Shown: one piece after another, positions 25,076-45,083 of the stretch | Layout: the number at the start of each line of letters is the position of its first letter | Numbering within the stretch: the first letter of the stretch is position 1 | Assembly (NCBI GenBank): GCA_028583405.1 | Contig: CM053261.1 | Span: forward strand, 15,058,783-15,122,782 | DNA from: Pogonophryne albipinna | Taxonomy: Eukaryota; Chordata; Actinopteri; Perciformes; Artedidraconidae | DNA length: 64,000 bases | Direction of reading: 5' to 3' | Program-made: the position numbers and the translations under genes | The notes under the pieces: model-generated | The model's database searches: none | Told to the model about the DNA's origin: nothing | Seen by the model: only the letters and a program-made list of their open reading frames with translations

Positions 25076-27217
25076 CGTCTTTCCCTCAAAGCCCACATGG
25101 CATGCAGCAATAGCAGCCAGGTACACTTTGATCGTAGAGAAAGCTCTGTGTTTATCAATTAAGTCCTGTAGAAATGATAAAATCACCCTGACAGGACATT
25201 GAAAAGAGATGTGTCCTTTTTGAAGGCACCACTCCTCAAACACCCTCCACTTACAGTCATAGAGAGACCTGGTGGAGGAAGCTCTTGCACTCTGAATAGT
25301 GTTTATCACCTTCTGAGGGAGCCCCACTGTATTCAGATTGTACCACTCACGGGCCAGGCCCATAGTGCCAAGCGCTCTGGGTGTGGGTGAAAGATCGTCC
25401 CCCCTCGCCTGAGACAGTATGTCCCTGCGTAGTGGGAGCTGCCACGGCTGCCCGCACAGCAGCTGATATATCTCCGCCAGCCAGTACATTGCAGGCCAGT
25501 GCGGAGCTATCAGGATAAGTGTGTGGCGTTGTTCTCTCACTCTGGCCAGAGTTGGGGGTATCAGAGCCAGGGGTGGGAACGCGTACAGAAGGACCGGAGG
25601 CCAAACGTGCGCGAGCGCGTCCACGCCTAACGGTGCGTTTAAATCGCGCATTGAAAAGAACAGCTGACATTGAGCATTTTCTTTTGATGCGAACAGATCT
25701 ACCGCGGCTCGGCCGTAACGCACCCACAGCTGACTCACAATCATTGGATGTAGAGTCCAGTCTGCATATAGTGGTGCACCTCTGGACAGCAGATCTGCTC
25801 CGAGGTTCATCACTCCTGGTACGTGCGTCGCTCTCAGAGAGAGGAGACGTCCGCAGCTCCATAAGATCAGTTTGCGTGCCAGCATGTGTAACTGGAGAGA
25901 ACGCAAACCCCCTTGGCGGTTTATATACGATATTGTGGTCGTGTTGTCTGTCCTCACGAGGACATGATGTCCTCTGAGAAAAGGCAGAAAGCGTTTCAGG
26001 GTGAGGAACACCGCTAAAAGCTCCAGATAATTTATGTGTGACCGTTGGAGGTCTCTGCTCCAGAGACCCCTCACAGGTCGACCTTCGTATATACCCCCCC
26101 AGCCCGTCAGACATGCGTCTGTGGTGACCACCTTCCGCGATAGGACAGCACCCATAGGCACGCCCCGTACTAGAAAAGTCGGGTGTAGCCAGTGGCGCAG
26201 AGCCATTACGCATTTCATAGTGACCATCACTCTCCGCGCGCCATGACGCGCGGGGTCCAATCTGAGGGCAGCTACCCAGCGCTGAAACTCCCTCATGTGT
26301 AAGCGTCCCAGTCGTACCACCAGAATGGCTGACGCCATGAGCCCCAGCAACCGCAGACATGATCTGAAGAGAACATATTTGCGTGGCTGGAAATGAGCGA
26401 GGCAAGCCCTGAAGGCTTTCACTCTCTCTGCTGACAAGCGGGCTGTAAAGGGCACCGAATTCAGGCGTAGGCCCAGGAAGAGTACAGTCTGGGCTGGAGA
26501 CAACATGCTCTTTTCTGTGTTTATTACAAAACCCAGGTCGAGCAGGTGTTTTACGAGGACATTCGTCTGCGTAATAGCCTCTTGCTCCGACTGTGCGAGA
26601 AGGAGCCAATCGTCCAGATAAGTTGCCAGGCGAATACCCTGTTGTCTTAACGGGGCTATCGCGGCTTCCGTACACCGTACAAACACTCGCGGGCTGAGAG
26701 ACAGACCGAAGGGAAGTACTCTGTACTCGTAACAGACACCCTGAAAGGCGAACCTCAGATATTTCCTGTGTGGGTAATATACTGGGATGTGGAAATACGC
26801 ATCTTTCAGGTCGACTGATGTGAACCAGTCGTTTTGGCGCACGAGACGCAACAGAGATGTGTGAGTGAGCATTCTGAATTTGTATCTTTTGAGATATTTG
26901 TTCAGAGCTCTCAAATCTAGTATAGGCCGAATTCCGTTCCCTCCCCGTTTGGGAACGAGGAAATACTTGGAATAAAAGCCGCTCTGACTCTGTTCGGCGG
27001 GTATTATAGATATAGCCTTCTTTTCTAGTAGCGAGAAAATCTCTTGCTCTAGAATATGGGCCGACTCTCCCCGGGCCTGTGAATACAGAATGCCCGAGAA
27101 GTGAGGGGGGGTGACAGCGAATTGGAGCCTGTAGCCCCGTGTTACTGTCTTGAAAACCCAAGCAGAATCTGTGAGCATCCTCCACCTTTCGCTTCTCAAA
27201 GCGAGCGGAGATGTCAC
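25070..27217 (-). CDS. DIRS ORF2: reverse transcriptase, RNase H, methyltransferase-like region and recombinase N-terminus
   Basis: About 715 codons are open. The reverse transcriptase shows motif A in SVDLKDAYF (D136) and the catalytic YLDD at residues 200-203. RNase H acidic residues follow: D367 in TTDA, E399 in NYLELL, D424 in RTDN and D475 in LGADLLSRG. A region with VDLFASKENAQC (about 506-517) through LAHVWPP (535-541) corresponds in position to the methyltransferase-like segment of DIRS elements; I cannot confirm its activity. From about residue 640 the recombinase core-binding domain begins (STRSLYDCKWRVF). The first in-frame start-like codon is GTG, so the true start probably lies upstream, by overlap or by a frame change from a neighbouring open frame at 27220-27480. 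The frame ends in a TAG created by the insertion near 25072. Another frame is open for 708 codons over the same DNA but has no family motifs. Confidence 0.93.
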   Translation of the reverse strand: MTSPLALRSERWRMLTDSAWVFKTVTRGYRLQFAVTPPHFSGILYSQARGESAHILEQEIFSLLEKKAISIIPAEQSQSGFYSKYFLVPKRGGNGIRPILDLRALNKYLKRYKFRMLTHTSLLRLVRQNDWFTSVDLKDAYFHIPVYYPHRKYLRFAFQGVCYEYRVLPFGLSLSPRVFVRCTEAAIAPLRQQGIRLATYLDDWLLLAQSEQEAITQTNVLVKHLLDLGFVINTEKSMLSPAQTVLFLGLRLNSVPFTARLSAERVKAFRACLAHFQPRKYVLFRSCLRLLGLMASAILVVRLGRLHMREFQRWVAALRLDPARHGARRVMVTMKCVMALRHWLHPTFLVRGVPMGAVLSRKVVTTDACLTGWGGIYEGRPVRGLWSRDLQRSHINYLELLAVFLTLKRFLPFLRGHHVLVRTDNTTTISYINRQGGLRSLQLHMLARKLILWSCGRLLSLRATHVPGVMNLGADLLSRGAPLYADWTLHPMIVSQLWVRYGRAAVDLFASKENAQCQLFFSMRDLNAPLGVDALAHVWPPVLLYAFPPLALIPPTLARVREQRHTLILIAPHWPAMYWLAEIYQLLCGQPWQLPLRRDILSQARGDDLSPTPRALGTMGLAREWYNLNTVGLPQKVINTIQSARASSTRSLYDCKWRVFEEWCLQKGHISFQCPVRVILSFLQDLIDKHRAFSTIKVYLAAIAACHVGFEGKTA

Positions 27218-27750
27218 AGCCTCTGTCGTCTGCCCTCAGTGTCTCTATTTGTTGTGTTATGGGGCCCTCTAGTGTCTGAACACGGTGGTACCCCAGGTCG
27301 ACAACCCCGGCCGACACTGCGCATGCGCGTGGCGGTGGTGCCTTCACAATCCCGTCTATTGTCCGCCTTTTGAGAAAGGCCGTAGCCGCTCTCAAAAGAG
27401 GGGCAGACGACAGACTGTTTATTGGTTTTATTGTTTTTCTTTTCATTTTTATTGACTGCGCCCTTGGCTTCAAGCCTGGAAACGACAGTGGAAAATGATT
27501 TATTTTGAAACAACAATGATGACGTGTTTGTGTGACTTACACAGGCAGCGGAACTTGCTGTCTTTGATGTTAAGTCCATTTCCCTGATGGCGCGAACTTG
27601 AGGATGACGTCCTGGCATCACTCGAGGCGGCGGGAAGATGGGGGCATGGTGGCACCCCGAAAACACATGAGCATCCAACACTGGAACGTGCTCTGGAGCT
27701 GGGGAACAGGGAACTTCCAGCTCCTTCATCGAGGAGAGGAGAGGAGGCTG

Positions 27751-29391
27751 TCAGGCCGCCCGCTTCTTCTTCCTCGCCTGGTGGCTGAAAACCTGGGTCG
27801 GCTGCGCTTGAGCGGCAGCTGCCGGGACCGGAGATTTTCTTGGCCAGCTCCCTCTTGCCTCGTGTCTGGGCTGGGGACCCGGGACGGGCTGCGGTCTCTG
27901 CTGCTTCGGTATTTTGAACCGGACAGGACGTGAGACAGCTTGGGTGAAGGCCTGCCGCGGGACCATTGGAGGTGGCGGCTGGACCCTTCGGGGGAGACAG
28001 AGCTGGAGAGCCTCGTCTCCCTTCCTTTTTGACTCGCACCTCAGCTGCATTGAAGCTAGAGCGGAGCCAAATATGCCCTCGGGAACAATAGGCATGTCCA
28101 GAACATCCTCTTTTTCCCGGTCTGGAAGGTTGGTCAGGTTGAGCCACCTGGCTCTCTCCTGTACCACCATCATTCCCAGCGCTTTGCCCGTGGCTTGGAC
28201 TGCGCAGCGCTGCACACGGAGGCAAATGTCCGTGATCGCTGCGATCTCGTCCCACACGGCAGGCTCAGGTCTGCTCGACATGTCCTCGCAAAGCTCCGCC
28301 TGGTAGGCGGTCAGCAGCGAGGAGACGTTGAGAGCCCTGGCGGACAAAGCTGCGGCTTTATAGGCCCGTTCGGTCATCGCTGACTGGAACCGGTCTGCCT
28401 TTGCCGGTAGCATGGGGTTCCTGCTTGGTGTCGAAGCCAGCCTCGGTTGGAGGTGGGCTGCCACCAGCGGTTCCATGGGCGGCCTGCAGGAGCAGGCCGA
28501 GCCTCTCCATACCGTCACAGTCCAGGGAGGAGGCACCCTGGATTGTGGCCTTGTTGCTGAAGGGACAGGACGGTCTCTCCACGAGACCGACACCTCGTCC
28601 AGCATCTCCGGAAAGACTGGAAGGAGCTGCCTCTTCGTCCTCGCTGCTTGGGGCAAGTTCTTCCCCTCGTAGTGAGATCTGGAGGTCTCCTTGGCCACTT
28701 CAGGCCATGGGATGTCCAGCCTGGACGCAGCGCGTTGACACACGGCCTGCAAGTCCATGCTTAGGACGGGCGAAGCTGGTGTGCTCTCGCCCGGGTGAGC
28801 GGATATCGCTCCCGGCTTTGCAGCCGGAGCCGATGAAACGAAGATGTCATCCCCATCCGAGTCAGACAGGAGGAACTCAGAGGCATCCTCTTCGTCCTCC
28901 ATGTAGTCCAACTCCAGGACATCCTTCGCGGGTGGAACCATGGTGAGGTTCAATTGGGAGCCCCAGCTTGACACAGCGCGGGGCTCCGCTCTCGCGGCTC
29001 TTGCCGCCACCGGGTCCCAGCCTGAAACGGCGTGGGGCTCCGGTTCAGCGGCTGTCGCCGTTGTTGAGCCCCAGTCTGACACAGCGCGGGGCTCAATCTC
29101 TGCGGCGGACGCCACCATGTCTTGATTGCCGGACGGCGAATCAGCGGACATGAGGGGGTCCTGTCCCGACAAGCTAGCTTGGCGTGCTAACCGTCGGCGG
29201 AGGCTCTTCATGGTGAAGCGGGTACAATGCCCGCACGAGCCGGGGTTATCGATAGCCTCCCGGGCGTGTTCCAGCCCGAGGCAGGACGAGCAGACCTGGT
29301 GTGAGTCTGTGCCTGAAATCTTAAACCCGCAGCGGCATAGCCGAGCCTCCGAGTCCCTGACTCCTCTGGTGTGAGGGAGAGAAGGGTCCAT
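27751..29391 (-). CDS. DIRS ORF1 (gag-like protein)
   Basis: The protein has 546 residues from the ATG at 29391. The first 60 residues hold a Cys/His cluster: C-R-C at 19-21, D-x-H-x-x-C-x-x-C-L-G at about 29-39, and C-x-x-C at about 53-56. It resembles the N-terminal zinc-finger-like block of fish DIRS ORF1 proteins. The middle is acidic and Ala/Pro-rich, followed by a helical region (about 320-450). The C-terminus is basic and Pro/Gln-rich, ending RKKKRAA. By analogy it packages the element RNA. It precedes the RT frame, as in other DIRS elements. The start region lies within a local direct duplication of the leader. Confidence 0.82.
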   Translation of the reverse strand: MDPSLPHTRGVRDSEARLCRCGFKISGTDSHQVCSSCLGLEHAREAIDNPGSCGHCTRFTMKSLRRRLARQASLSGQDPLMSADSPSGNQDMVASAAEIEPRAVSDWGSTTATAAEPEPHAVSGWDPVAARAARAEPRAVSSWGSQLNLTMVPPAKDVLELDYMEDEEDASEFLLSDSDGDDIFVSSAPAAKPGAISAHPGESTPASPVLSMDLQAVCQRAASRLDIPWPEVAKETSRSHYEGKNLPQAARTKRQLLPVFPEMLDEVSVSWRDRPVPSATRPQSRVPPPWTVTVWRGSACSCRPPMEPLVAAHLQPRLASTPSRNPMLPAKADRFQSAMTERAYKAAALSARALNVSSLLTAYQAELCEDMSSRPEPAVWDEIAAITDICLRVQRCAVQATGKALGMMVVQERARWLNLTNLPDREKEDVLDMPIVPEGIFGSALASMQLRCESKRKGDEALQLCLPRRVQPPPPMVPRQAFTQAVSRPVRFKIPKQQRPQPVPGPQPRHEARGSWPRKSPVPAAAAQAQPTQVFSHQARKKKRAA

Positions 29392-29740
29392 CTTCAATCG
29401 CCGGGGTGTCGGCGTGGAGTGGACACGCTAGTAACAGGTACGTTACTCAGAAAAAAATCCAACCTTGCCGTTAGTCCGAAAGGAAAAAAGGCGACGGTGT
29501 AGATTTTATTCTTTAAAGAATATTAACTGGTGTGTTAATAACTTTTTTTTTTTTTTATCTCTGTCTCCTCTGGTGTGAGAGAGAAAAGAGAACGTCCTCT
29601 TTACCGTGGTGTCGGTGTGGAGGGAAGAACAAACTAGCAACAGGTATGTTACTAGCTTGAAGAAAAAATCAAACCTTACCGTTATTTCGACAGAAAGAAC
29701 GGCGAGGCAGATTACAATATTAACTGGTGTGTTAATATTG
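29357..29740. repeat. Tandem duplication covering the gag start and leader
   Basis: The block 29357-29541 recurs at 29561-29737 with diverged bases. Both begin CTG(A/T)CTCCTCTGGTGTGAG, contain CTAG(T/C)AACAGGTA(C/T)GTTACT and end ATTAACTGGTGTGTTAATA. Period is about 197-204 bp. The gag ATG occurs only in the inner unit. Confidence 0.85.
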
Positions 29741-29860
29741 CTCAGTCTTCTTGCAAAGCAAAAAAGTAATCGGCAAGCGCCCTTCGACCGAATGTTAACT
29801 TTGGGTTCAGTCTGTGGACCGTTAAGCTAGCCCGGTTACTGATAAGTCGAGATGTGCTCT

Positions 29861-30028
29861 GAAGCGAGAAGAGGTGTTTGAATGACGCTGCGTCGTAGCG
29901 CAAGCTACTTAAAGGGTGGGTGGATTCCCTGACGTTGACGTCAAGATCACCAGCCAATCAGGATTGGCGTAATGAGATTGATGCTTCTGTTTGCATACGC
30001 GTTGAGGCGCATCCCATAGTGAGACATC
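29861..30028. repeat. Right inverted terminal repeat of DIRS copy 1
   Basis: Reverse complement of the left repeat over 168 bp. It is followed by a right-specific 26-bp extension (to 30054) that is matched only in the internal complementary region. Confidence 0.93.
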
Positions 30029-30054
30029 GAACGGAGTGTTATGAATGAGAACTA

Positions 30055-30295
30055 AAATGGTACATCATTTCATGCACATGTTCAACGGTATAACTGCTGC
30101 AAATACAGAGACCTGAGATAGCGCTTCTTTGTACCATGCTCATGAAGAAGGTGGACATACCTGCTAAACATCAGCATGGTACCATTTTCATTGTGGAAGC
30201 CAACATGGTGTTAGCATTTAGTTCAAAGCACATTGTATCTAAGTAGAGGCCACAGAGGGCTGCTAGTGTAGCCGTAGACTCGCAGTATTGTTTGG
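30055..30295. repeat. Right part of the older fish repeat split by DIRS copy 1
   Basis: It contains CTGCTAAACATCAGCATGG, GTTAGCATTTAGTTCAAAGC and GCTGCTAGTGTAGCCGTAGA, phrases of a dispersed teleost repeat whose left portion is at 23775-23899. Class unknown to me. Confidence 0.5.
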
Positions 30296-32200
30296 TTTTG
30301 TGAAATGTATTCTCCTTCCCTCCTCAAAAGCAAATCACCAGCTTTCTTCAACTGAAAATATTGTGAAAATGATTTGATTTGTCTCCTTTCATCACAGCCT
30401 GAAAATGCAACTGACAAGTGCTATTTCATTGGAGGATATTTTGCATATGGCTCATTTCCTGATTGTATTTTACACCCCTTCTATACAAGATAAACAACGG
30501 AGTTGACAACAAAACAACATTAGTGCGGCTCTGTGTTGGTAGGGATCTAATCTAAAGTCATGTTCCCTTTAATTAACGAATTGAGCTCGGTTAGATACCT
30601 GAATCCATGTTATTGAGCGTTAACATTGAGATTTATGAGGTTGTGCTATGTTAAAAGCTCTACGACAGTAAAACAACAGATTTCTGATGACACTACTGGT
30701 TTTCTCCAGGTGTTCACAGACCCCATGCAAAGGCAAAGCATCACCTTTACAGCAGAAATGCAAATTACAGGGTATTCAAAGGTCTTTGCAAGCTGTTAGA
30801 AGCCACTGGCCTGATATCATTAAAGCTAACCTCTCTCACTTTTTTAGAAGCTGCCTGGGATTATGCATGACTTTTCTAGAGAGCTTGAATTTCTGTGAGA
30901 GATTTACCTCACAAGACTTAGCAGTGGGAGTACATCAGCACATGGCAACCTATAGTGTCAGCTGTTTATTGTCTAGCAGCAGTCAGCCATCTTGCTGTCC
31001 TTGCTGTTTCTTCCTTCCCCGGGTGAAATGCTGATGTTTGTTCCTTCCAATGCCTCAGAAGTTGAGGATTTAGTAGTAAGAATCTGCAATTCAAATGCAA
31101 TTACTGCCTTTCCTCTTTCTGTCACTGGTAACTCCATTAGACAATTCAATGTGTAGTATATTTTGTATTGGAATTACTTGCAAGTGAGGGACCAGAAGTC
31201 AGTAGTGTACCAATGATAGATCATTTAATTTTCCCAAACATAATTGAACATGAGCATGAGTGTGTTGTTATTGAGTGCAGTTTAGAGCATGGGGTAAACA
31301 TTGGAAACGTGAAACCCTTGAAAAATAATTTACAACAGCACAAGCACAGTCTGGCTATTTCCAACACCTTGTACAAAACCCTAAAGCTATTTTGTTTAAT
31401 GCCATACTTAAATATTTTATCAGCAATTCAAAGGGGTCAAATTGCATTTTGAAAGCTATTTTAGATTGTGAATTAATAAAAACAAATGGCAATAAGTGTG
31501 TTGACTTCTTTGAACTTTTGATGGTGAGTCAGATTTATATAATTACGTATGACGTGCTCGACCCAGCTAAGTGTCTTTTCTGCGTATTGATCCAAAAATG
31601 CACCTTTGTGCAGAGCAGCGTCAGATAATAACCCTTTCCATCTCTGTCAAAAAGGATGACTTAACCTTGTTGCACCGGGGACTGCCAGCAAACTATTTAG
31701 CCTGGAGAGAGAGTAAGAGATAGAGTGAAGTGTGTTTATGTGTGTGTGTGACTTTAGCGCGGGGGTGGATAGCTGGAAGAGTGACTGCAGCTTATGAGCA
31801 AGTATCTGACAGTGAGAAACACCAACTCAGAGAACAAGTCCTCACTCTGCCCGCAGCTATTGATTCAGGTTCAGCAGGCCATCCAACAGATCATTGATCT
31901 AAGCCACATCGCTTCTCATTGGTCATCATCACAAGAGGCAGTGACACTCTGTAAAAAAAAAGAGTGTCTTAATGAGACATTTAGTCTCATATTCAACCTA
32001 TGGGACGCAGAAAGAAGACATGAAAGTCAGTATCTTGACTAAAATAAAATAAATCAAAACAGGAAAATTACAATTTGTGGTGTGGTCTACTCAAAACTCA
32101 AATGGTCTACTGACAAATGTATATTATGTTGGAGCCAGAGATTTTCCATTTTGCCACTAAAAGCGAGACACCCCAGGTGAATAGGGTAATTTTTACTTAA
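30296..32200. other. Intergenic, nothing recognised
   Basis: No gene, RNA or mobile element that I can support. Confidence 0.5.
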
Positions 32201-32211
32201 AGACTATAGAC

Positions 32212-32248
<37 letters not shown>

Positions 32249-32261
32249 GTCTATATAGTCT
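32201..32261. repeat. (ATT)n array between short inverted arms
   Basis: ATT repeat (about 32212-32246) bordered by AGACTATAGACTAT on the left and the near-complementary ATAGTCTATATAGTCT on the right (2-nt indel), so the whole could fold as a hairpin. Confidence 0.85.
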
Positions 32262-42698
<10,437 letters not shown>

Positions 42699-42935
42699 CT
42701 AAATTAAAACTCCATTACGTTTAGACTGGTTTGGTGCCATCATTGCCTTGAGTGATGTTCCTAAAATTGCAAGGGCAAGTTTCATTAAGCGTTCTGGGTG
42801 TGTTTTGCAAATATCCAGGCAATATCCGAGGATATCGGAAATCAGTTCGGTTAACACAGAGACGTCTGAGAACAAGATTTCTACCTGATAATAATTCTCA
42901 TGTTGCTGTCCAGCTGGCTGGGGGGAACGCATCAC
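42699..42935 (-). other. Unrecognised open frame with adjacent poly-A signal
   Basis: The 78-codon minus-strand frame has coding-like composition (an amphipathic SVLTELISDILGYCLDI segment, then a KLALAILGTSLKAMM segment). An AATAAA lies about 10 nt after the stop on the same strand. The left end of DIRS copy 2 begins 46 bp upstream. It could be the 3' end of a decayed element or a terminal exon; I do not recognise the family. Confidence 0.3.
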
Positions 42936-43030
42936 ACTCTTGAACCCAGACTGAATTTAAAAAGTCTAAAAGGAGGAGAAAAACTATAGGTTACTTACGT
43001 AACCCTAGTTCTCAGAGTAACATGAAGTGA

Positions 43031-43203
43031 GATGTCTCACTATGGGATGCGCCTCAACGCGTATGCAAACAGAAGCATCAATCTCATTACGCCAATCCTG
43101 ATTGGCTGGTGATCTTGACATCAACGTCAGGGAATCCACCCACCCTTTAAGTAGCTTGCACTACGACGCAGCGTCATTCAAAATAAGCACCTCTTCTCGC
43201 TTC
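43031..43203. repeat. Left inverted terminal repeat of DIRS copy 2
   Basis: Equivalent to 23949-24121 with a handful of substitutions. Its right-hand partner is missing. Confidence 0.9.
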
Positions 43204-43226
43204 GCCTTAGCAAGAAGGGCCGTCTG

Positions 43227-43323
43227 GTGAGACATCTCACTTTATGTTACTCTGAGAACTGGGGTTACGTAAGTAACCTATAGTTCTCATTCATAACACT
43301 CCGTTCGATGTCTCACTATGGGA
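43227..43323. repeat. Internal complementary region of DIRS copy 2
   Basis: Same two-part structure as in copy 1, joining complements of the left terminus and of the absent right terminus. It shows that copy 2 descends from an element with a normal right end. Confidence 0.92.
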
Positions 43324-43384
43324 TATTGAAACTCCCGTATTGCTAGACATGCTTATCTCGAAAATCACCAAAAACAACCAGAAC

Positions 43385-44481
43385 TTAACAGGTAGAACTC
43401 TGTCTCAACACGGGACCCAGCACTGCGCGGGCCACACTTGGAGCAGAGACATCTAGCCTGTAAAAGCGGACAAAAGTGAGCGGCGAGGACCAGCTCGCTG
43501 CTGCACAAATGTCTTGGATGGAAACACCCTTGAACAAAGCCCAGGATGTAGCCAGTCCACGAGTAGAATGAGCACGCAGGCCCGTTGGTGCCTGCAAACC
43601 CTGACTCGTATAAGCCAAAGCAATCGTTTCCACAATCCAGTGGGAGAGCCGATGGCTGGTAACGGGCTTGCCCTTCTGAGGGTTAGCCCAGGATACAAAG
43701 AGTTGGTCATTACAACGAAACTCTTTTGACCTGTCCATATAGATGCGTAAAGCACGAACTGGACACAGCAAATTCGGCCGCTGTTCCTCAGAGGAACACA
43801 GCGGCGGATGAAATGCCACAATGTCAATGGGGGTACATGAGCCAACCACCTTAGGTATAAAGGCAGGGTTGGGCTTCAGCAACACTCTCGTTTGCCCCGG
43901 GGCAAACTGAGTGCATGAAGTATGTACAGAGAGCGCATGAATGTCACTGACTCGCTTGGCAGATGCCAGAGCCAGTAACAGCACTGTCTTCAGTGACAGG
44001 TGTTTCATGTCAGCTTCTTCCAGGGGTTCAAATGGAGGTCGAGTGAGCCCATCTAAAAGCACTGCCAAGTCCCATAAGGGCACCAGTGACCTGGAAACAG
44101 GGAGGAGCCTGCGAGCCCCTTTCATAAAACGGCAGACCAAAGGATGTTGGCTAGCCGTCTTTCCCTCAAATCCCACATGGCATGCAGCAATAGCAGCCAG
44201 GTGCACTTTGATCGTAGAGAAAGCTCTGTGTTTATCAATTAAGTCCTGTAGAAATGATAAAATCACCCCAACAGGACATTGAAAAGAGATGTGTCCTTTT
44301 TGAAGGCACCACTCCTCAAACACCCTCCACTTACAGTCATAGAGAGACCTGGTGGAAGAAGCTCTTGCACTCTGAATAGTGTTTATCACCTTCTGAGGGA
44401 GCCCCACTGTATTCAGATTGTACCACTCACGGGCCAGGCCCATAGTGTCAAGCGCTCTGGGTGTGGGTGAAAGATCGTCCC
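43385..44481 (-). pseudogene. Tyrosine recombinase of DIRS copy 2 (frame open, element defective)
   Basis: The frame is open from about 44480 to the stop at 43385, with no interruption at either place where copy 1 is frameshifted (44152 and 43741). It carries the Arg of SAKRVSD, H-S-T-R, Trp of SWSSP and the Tyr of RFYRLD, so all visible catalytic residues are kept. Upstream, a one-base loss in a C-run near 44481-44485 disconnects it from the RT frame. No own promoter or start is evident; it is a remnant of a fused polyprotein. Confidence 0.85.
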
Positions 44482-45083
44482 CCCCGCCTGAGACAGTATG
44501 TCCCTGCGTAGTGGGAGCTGCCACGGCTGCCCGCACAGCAGCTGATATATCTCCGCCAGCCAGTACATTGCAGGCCAGTGCGGAGCTATCAGGATAAGTG
44601 TGTGGCGTTGTTCTCTCACTCTGGCCAGAGTTGGGGGTATCAGAACCAGGGGTGGGAACGCATACAGAAGGACCGGAGGCCAAACGTGCGTGAGGTCGAG
44701 CAGGTGTTTTACGAGGACATTCGTCTGCGTAATAGCCTCTTGCTCCGACTGTGCGAGGAGGAGCCAATCGTCCAGATAAGTTGCCAGGCGAATACCCTGT
44801 TGTCTTAACGGGGCTATCGCGGCTTCCGTACACCGTACAAACACTCGCGGGCTGAGAGACAGACCGAAGGGAAGTACTCTGTACTCGTAACAGACACCCT
44901 GAAAGGCGAACCTCAGATATTTCCTGTGTGGGTAATATACTGGGATGTGGAAATACGCATCTTTCAGGTCGACTGATGTGAACCAGTCGTTTTGGCGCAC
45001 GAGACGCAACAGAGATGTGTGAGTGAGCATTCTGAATTTGTATCTTTTGAGATATTTGTTCAGAGCTCTCAAATCTAGTATAG
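44413..45083 (-). pseudogene. RT fragment of DIRS copy 2
   Basis: It contains LDLRALNKYLKRYKF, motif A (VDLKDAYF) and the YLDD box. It then jumps in frame from KHLLDL to the THVWPPVLL segment, losing 307 codons that cover the rest of RT, all RNase H and the start of the methyltransferase-like region. Upstream of 45083 the sequence changes to a hAT fragment. Confidence 0.9.

Larger units (their letters stand above)
23900..30054 (-). mobile_element. DIRS-type tyrosine-recombinase retrotransposon, full length (copy 1)
   Basis: Complete layout of the DIRS order, reading on the minus strand: right inverted terminal repeat, leader, gag, a long RT-RNase H-tyrosine recombinase frame, internal complementary region, then left inverted terminal repeat with a 49-bp outer extension. 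Both ends carry AACTA (23900-23904 and 30050-30054). No integrase/DDE domain, LTR or poly-A tail is present. DIRS elements replicate through a circular intermediate and integrate with a tyrosine recombinase, so no target duplication is expected apart from the recombination core. The recombinase is frameshifted, so this copy is probably not autonomous. It is inserted in an older fish repeat. Confidence 0.93.
42982..45083 (-). mobile_element. DIRS element copy 2, internally deleted and truncated
   Basis: Near-identical to copy 1 from the AACTA at 42982-42986 through the left terminal repeat, internal complementary region, recombinase and parts of RT. It lacks 921 bp equivalent to copy 1 positions 25614-26534 (junction at about 44692). 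It stops at 45083, equivalent to 26925 of copy 1, so the first part of RT, all of gag, the leader and the right terminal repeat are absent. Same orientation as copy 1. Confidence 0.93.

Noticed and set aside
25347..27473. Minus-strand frame of 708 codons over the DIRS element
   Set aside because: It overlaps the RT-RNase H frame out of phase and has none of the RT, RNase H or recombinase motifs over most of its length. Only its first 80 codons may be coding, as the upstream part of ORF2.
27500..28255. Minus-strand frame of 251 codons within the gag region
   Set aside because: Ser/Pro-rich out-of-phase shadow of the gag frame, with no motif.
28401..28946. Plus-strand frames opposite the DIRS gag
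   Set aside because: Antisense shadows in GC-rich coding DNA; no independent motifs.
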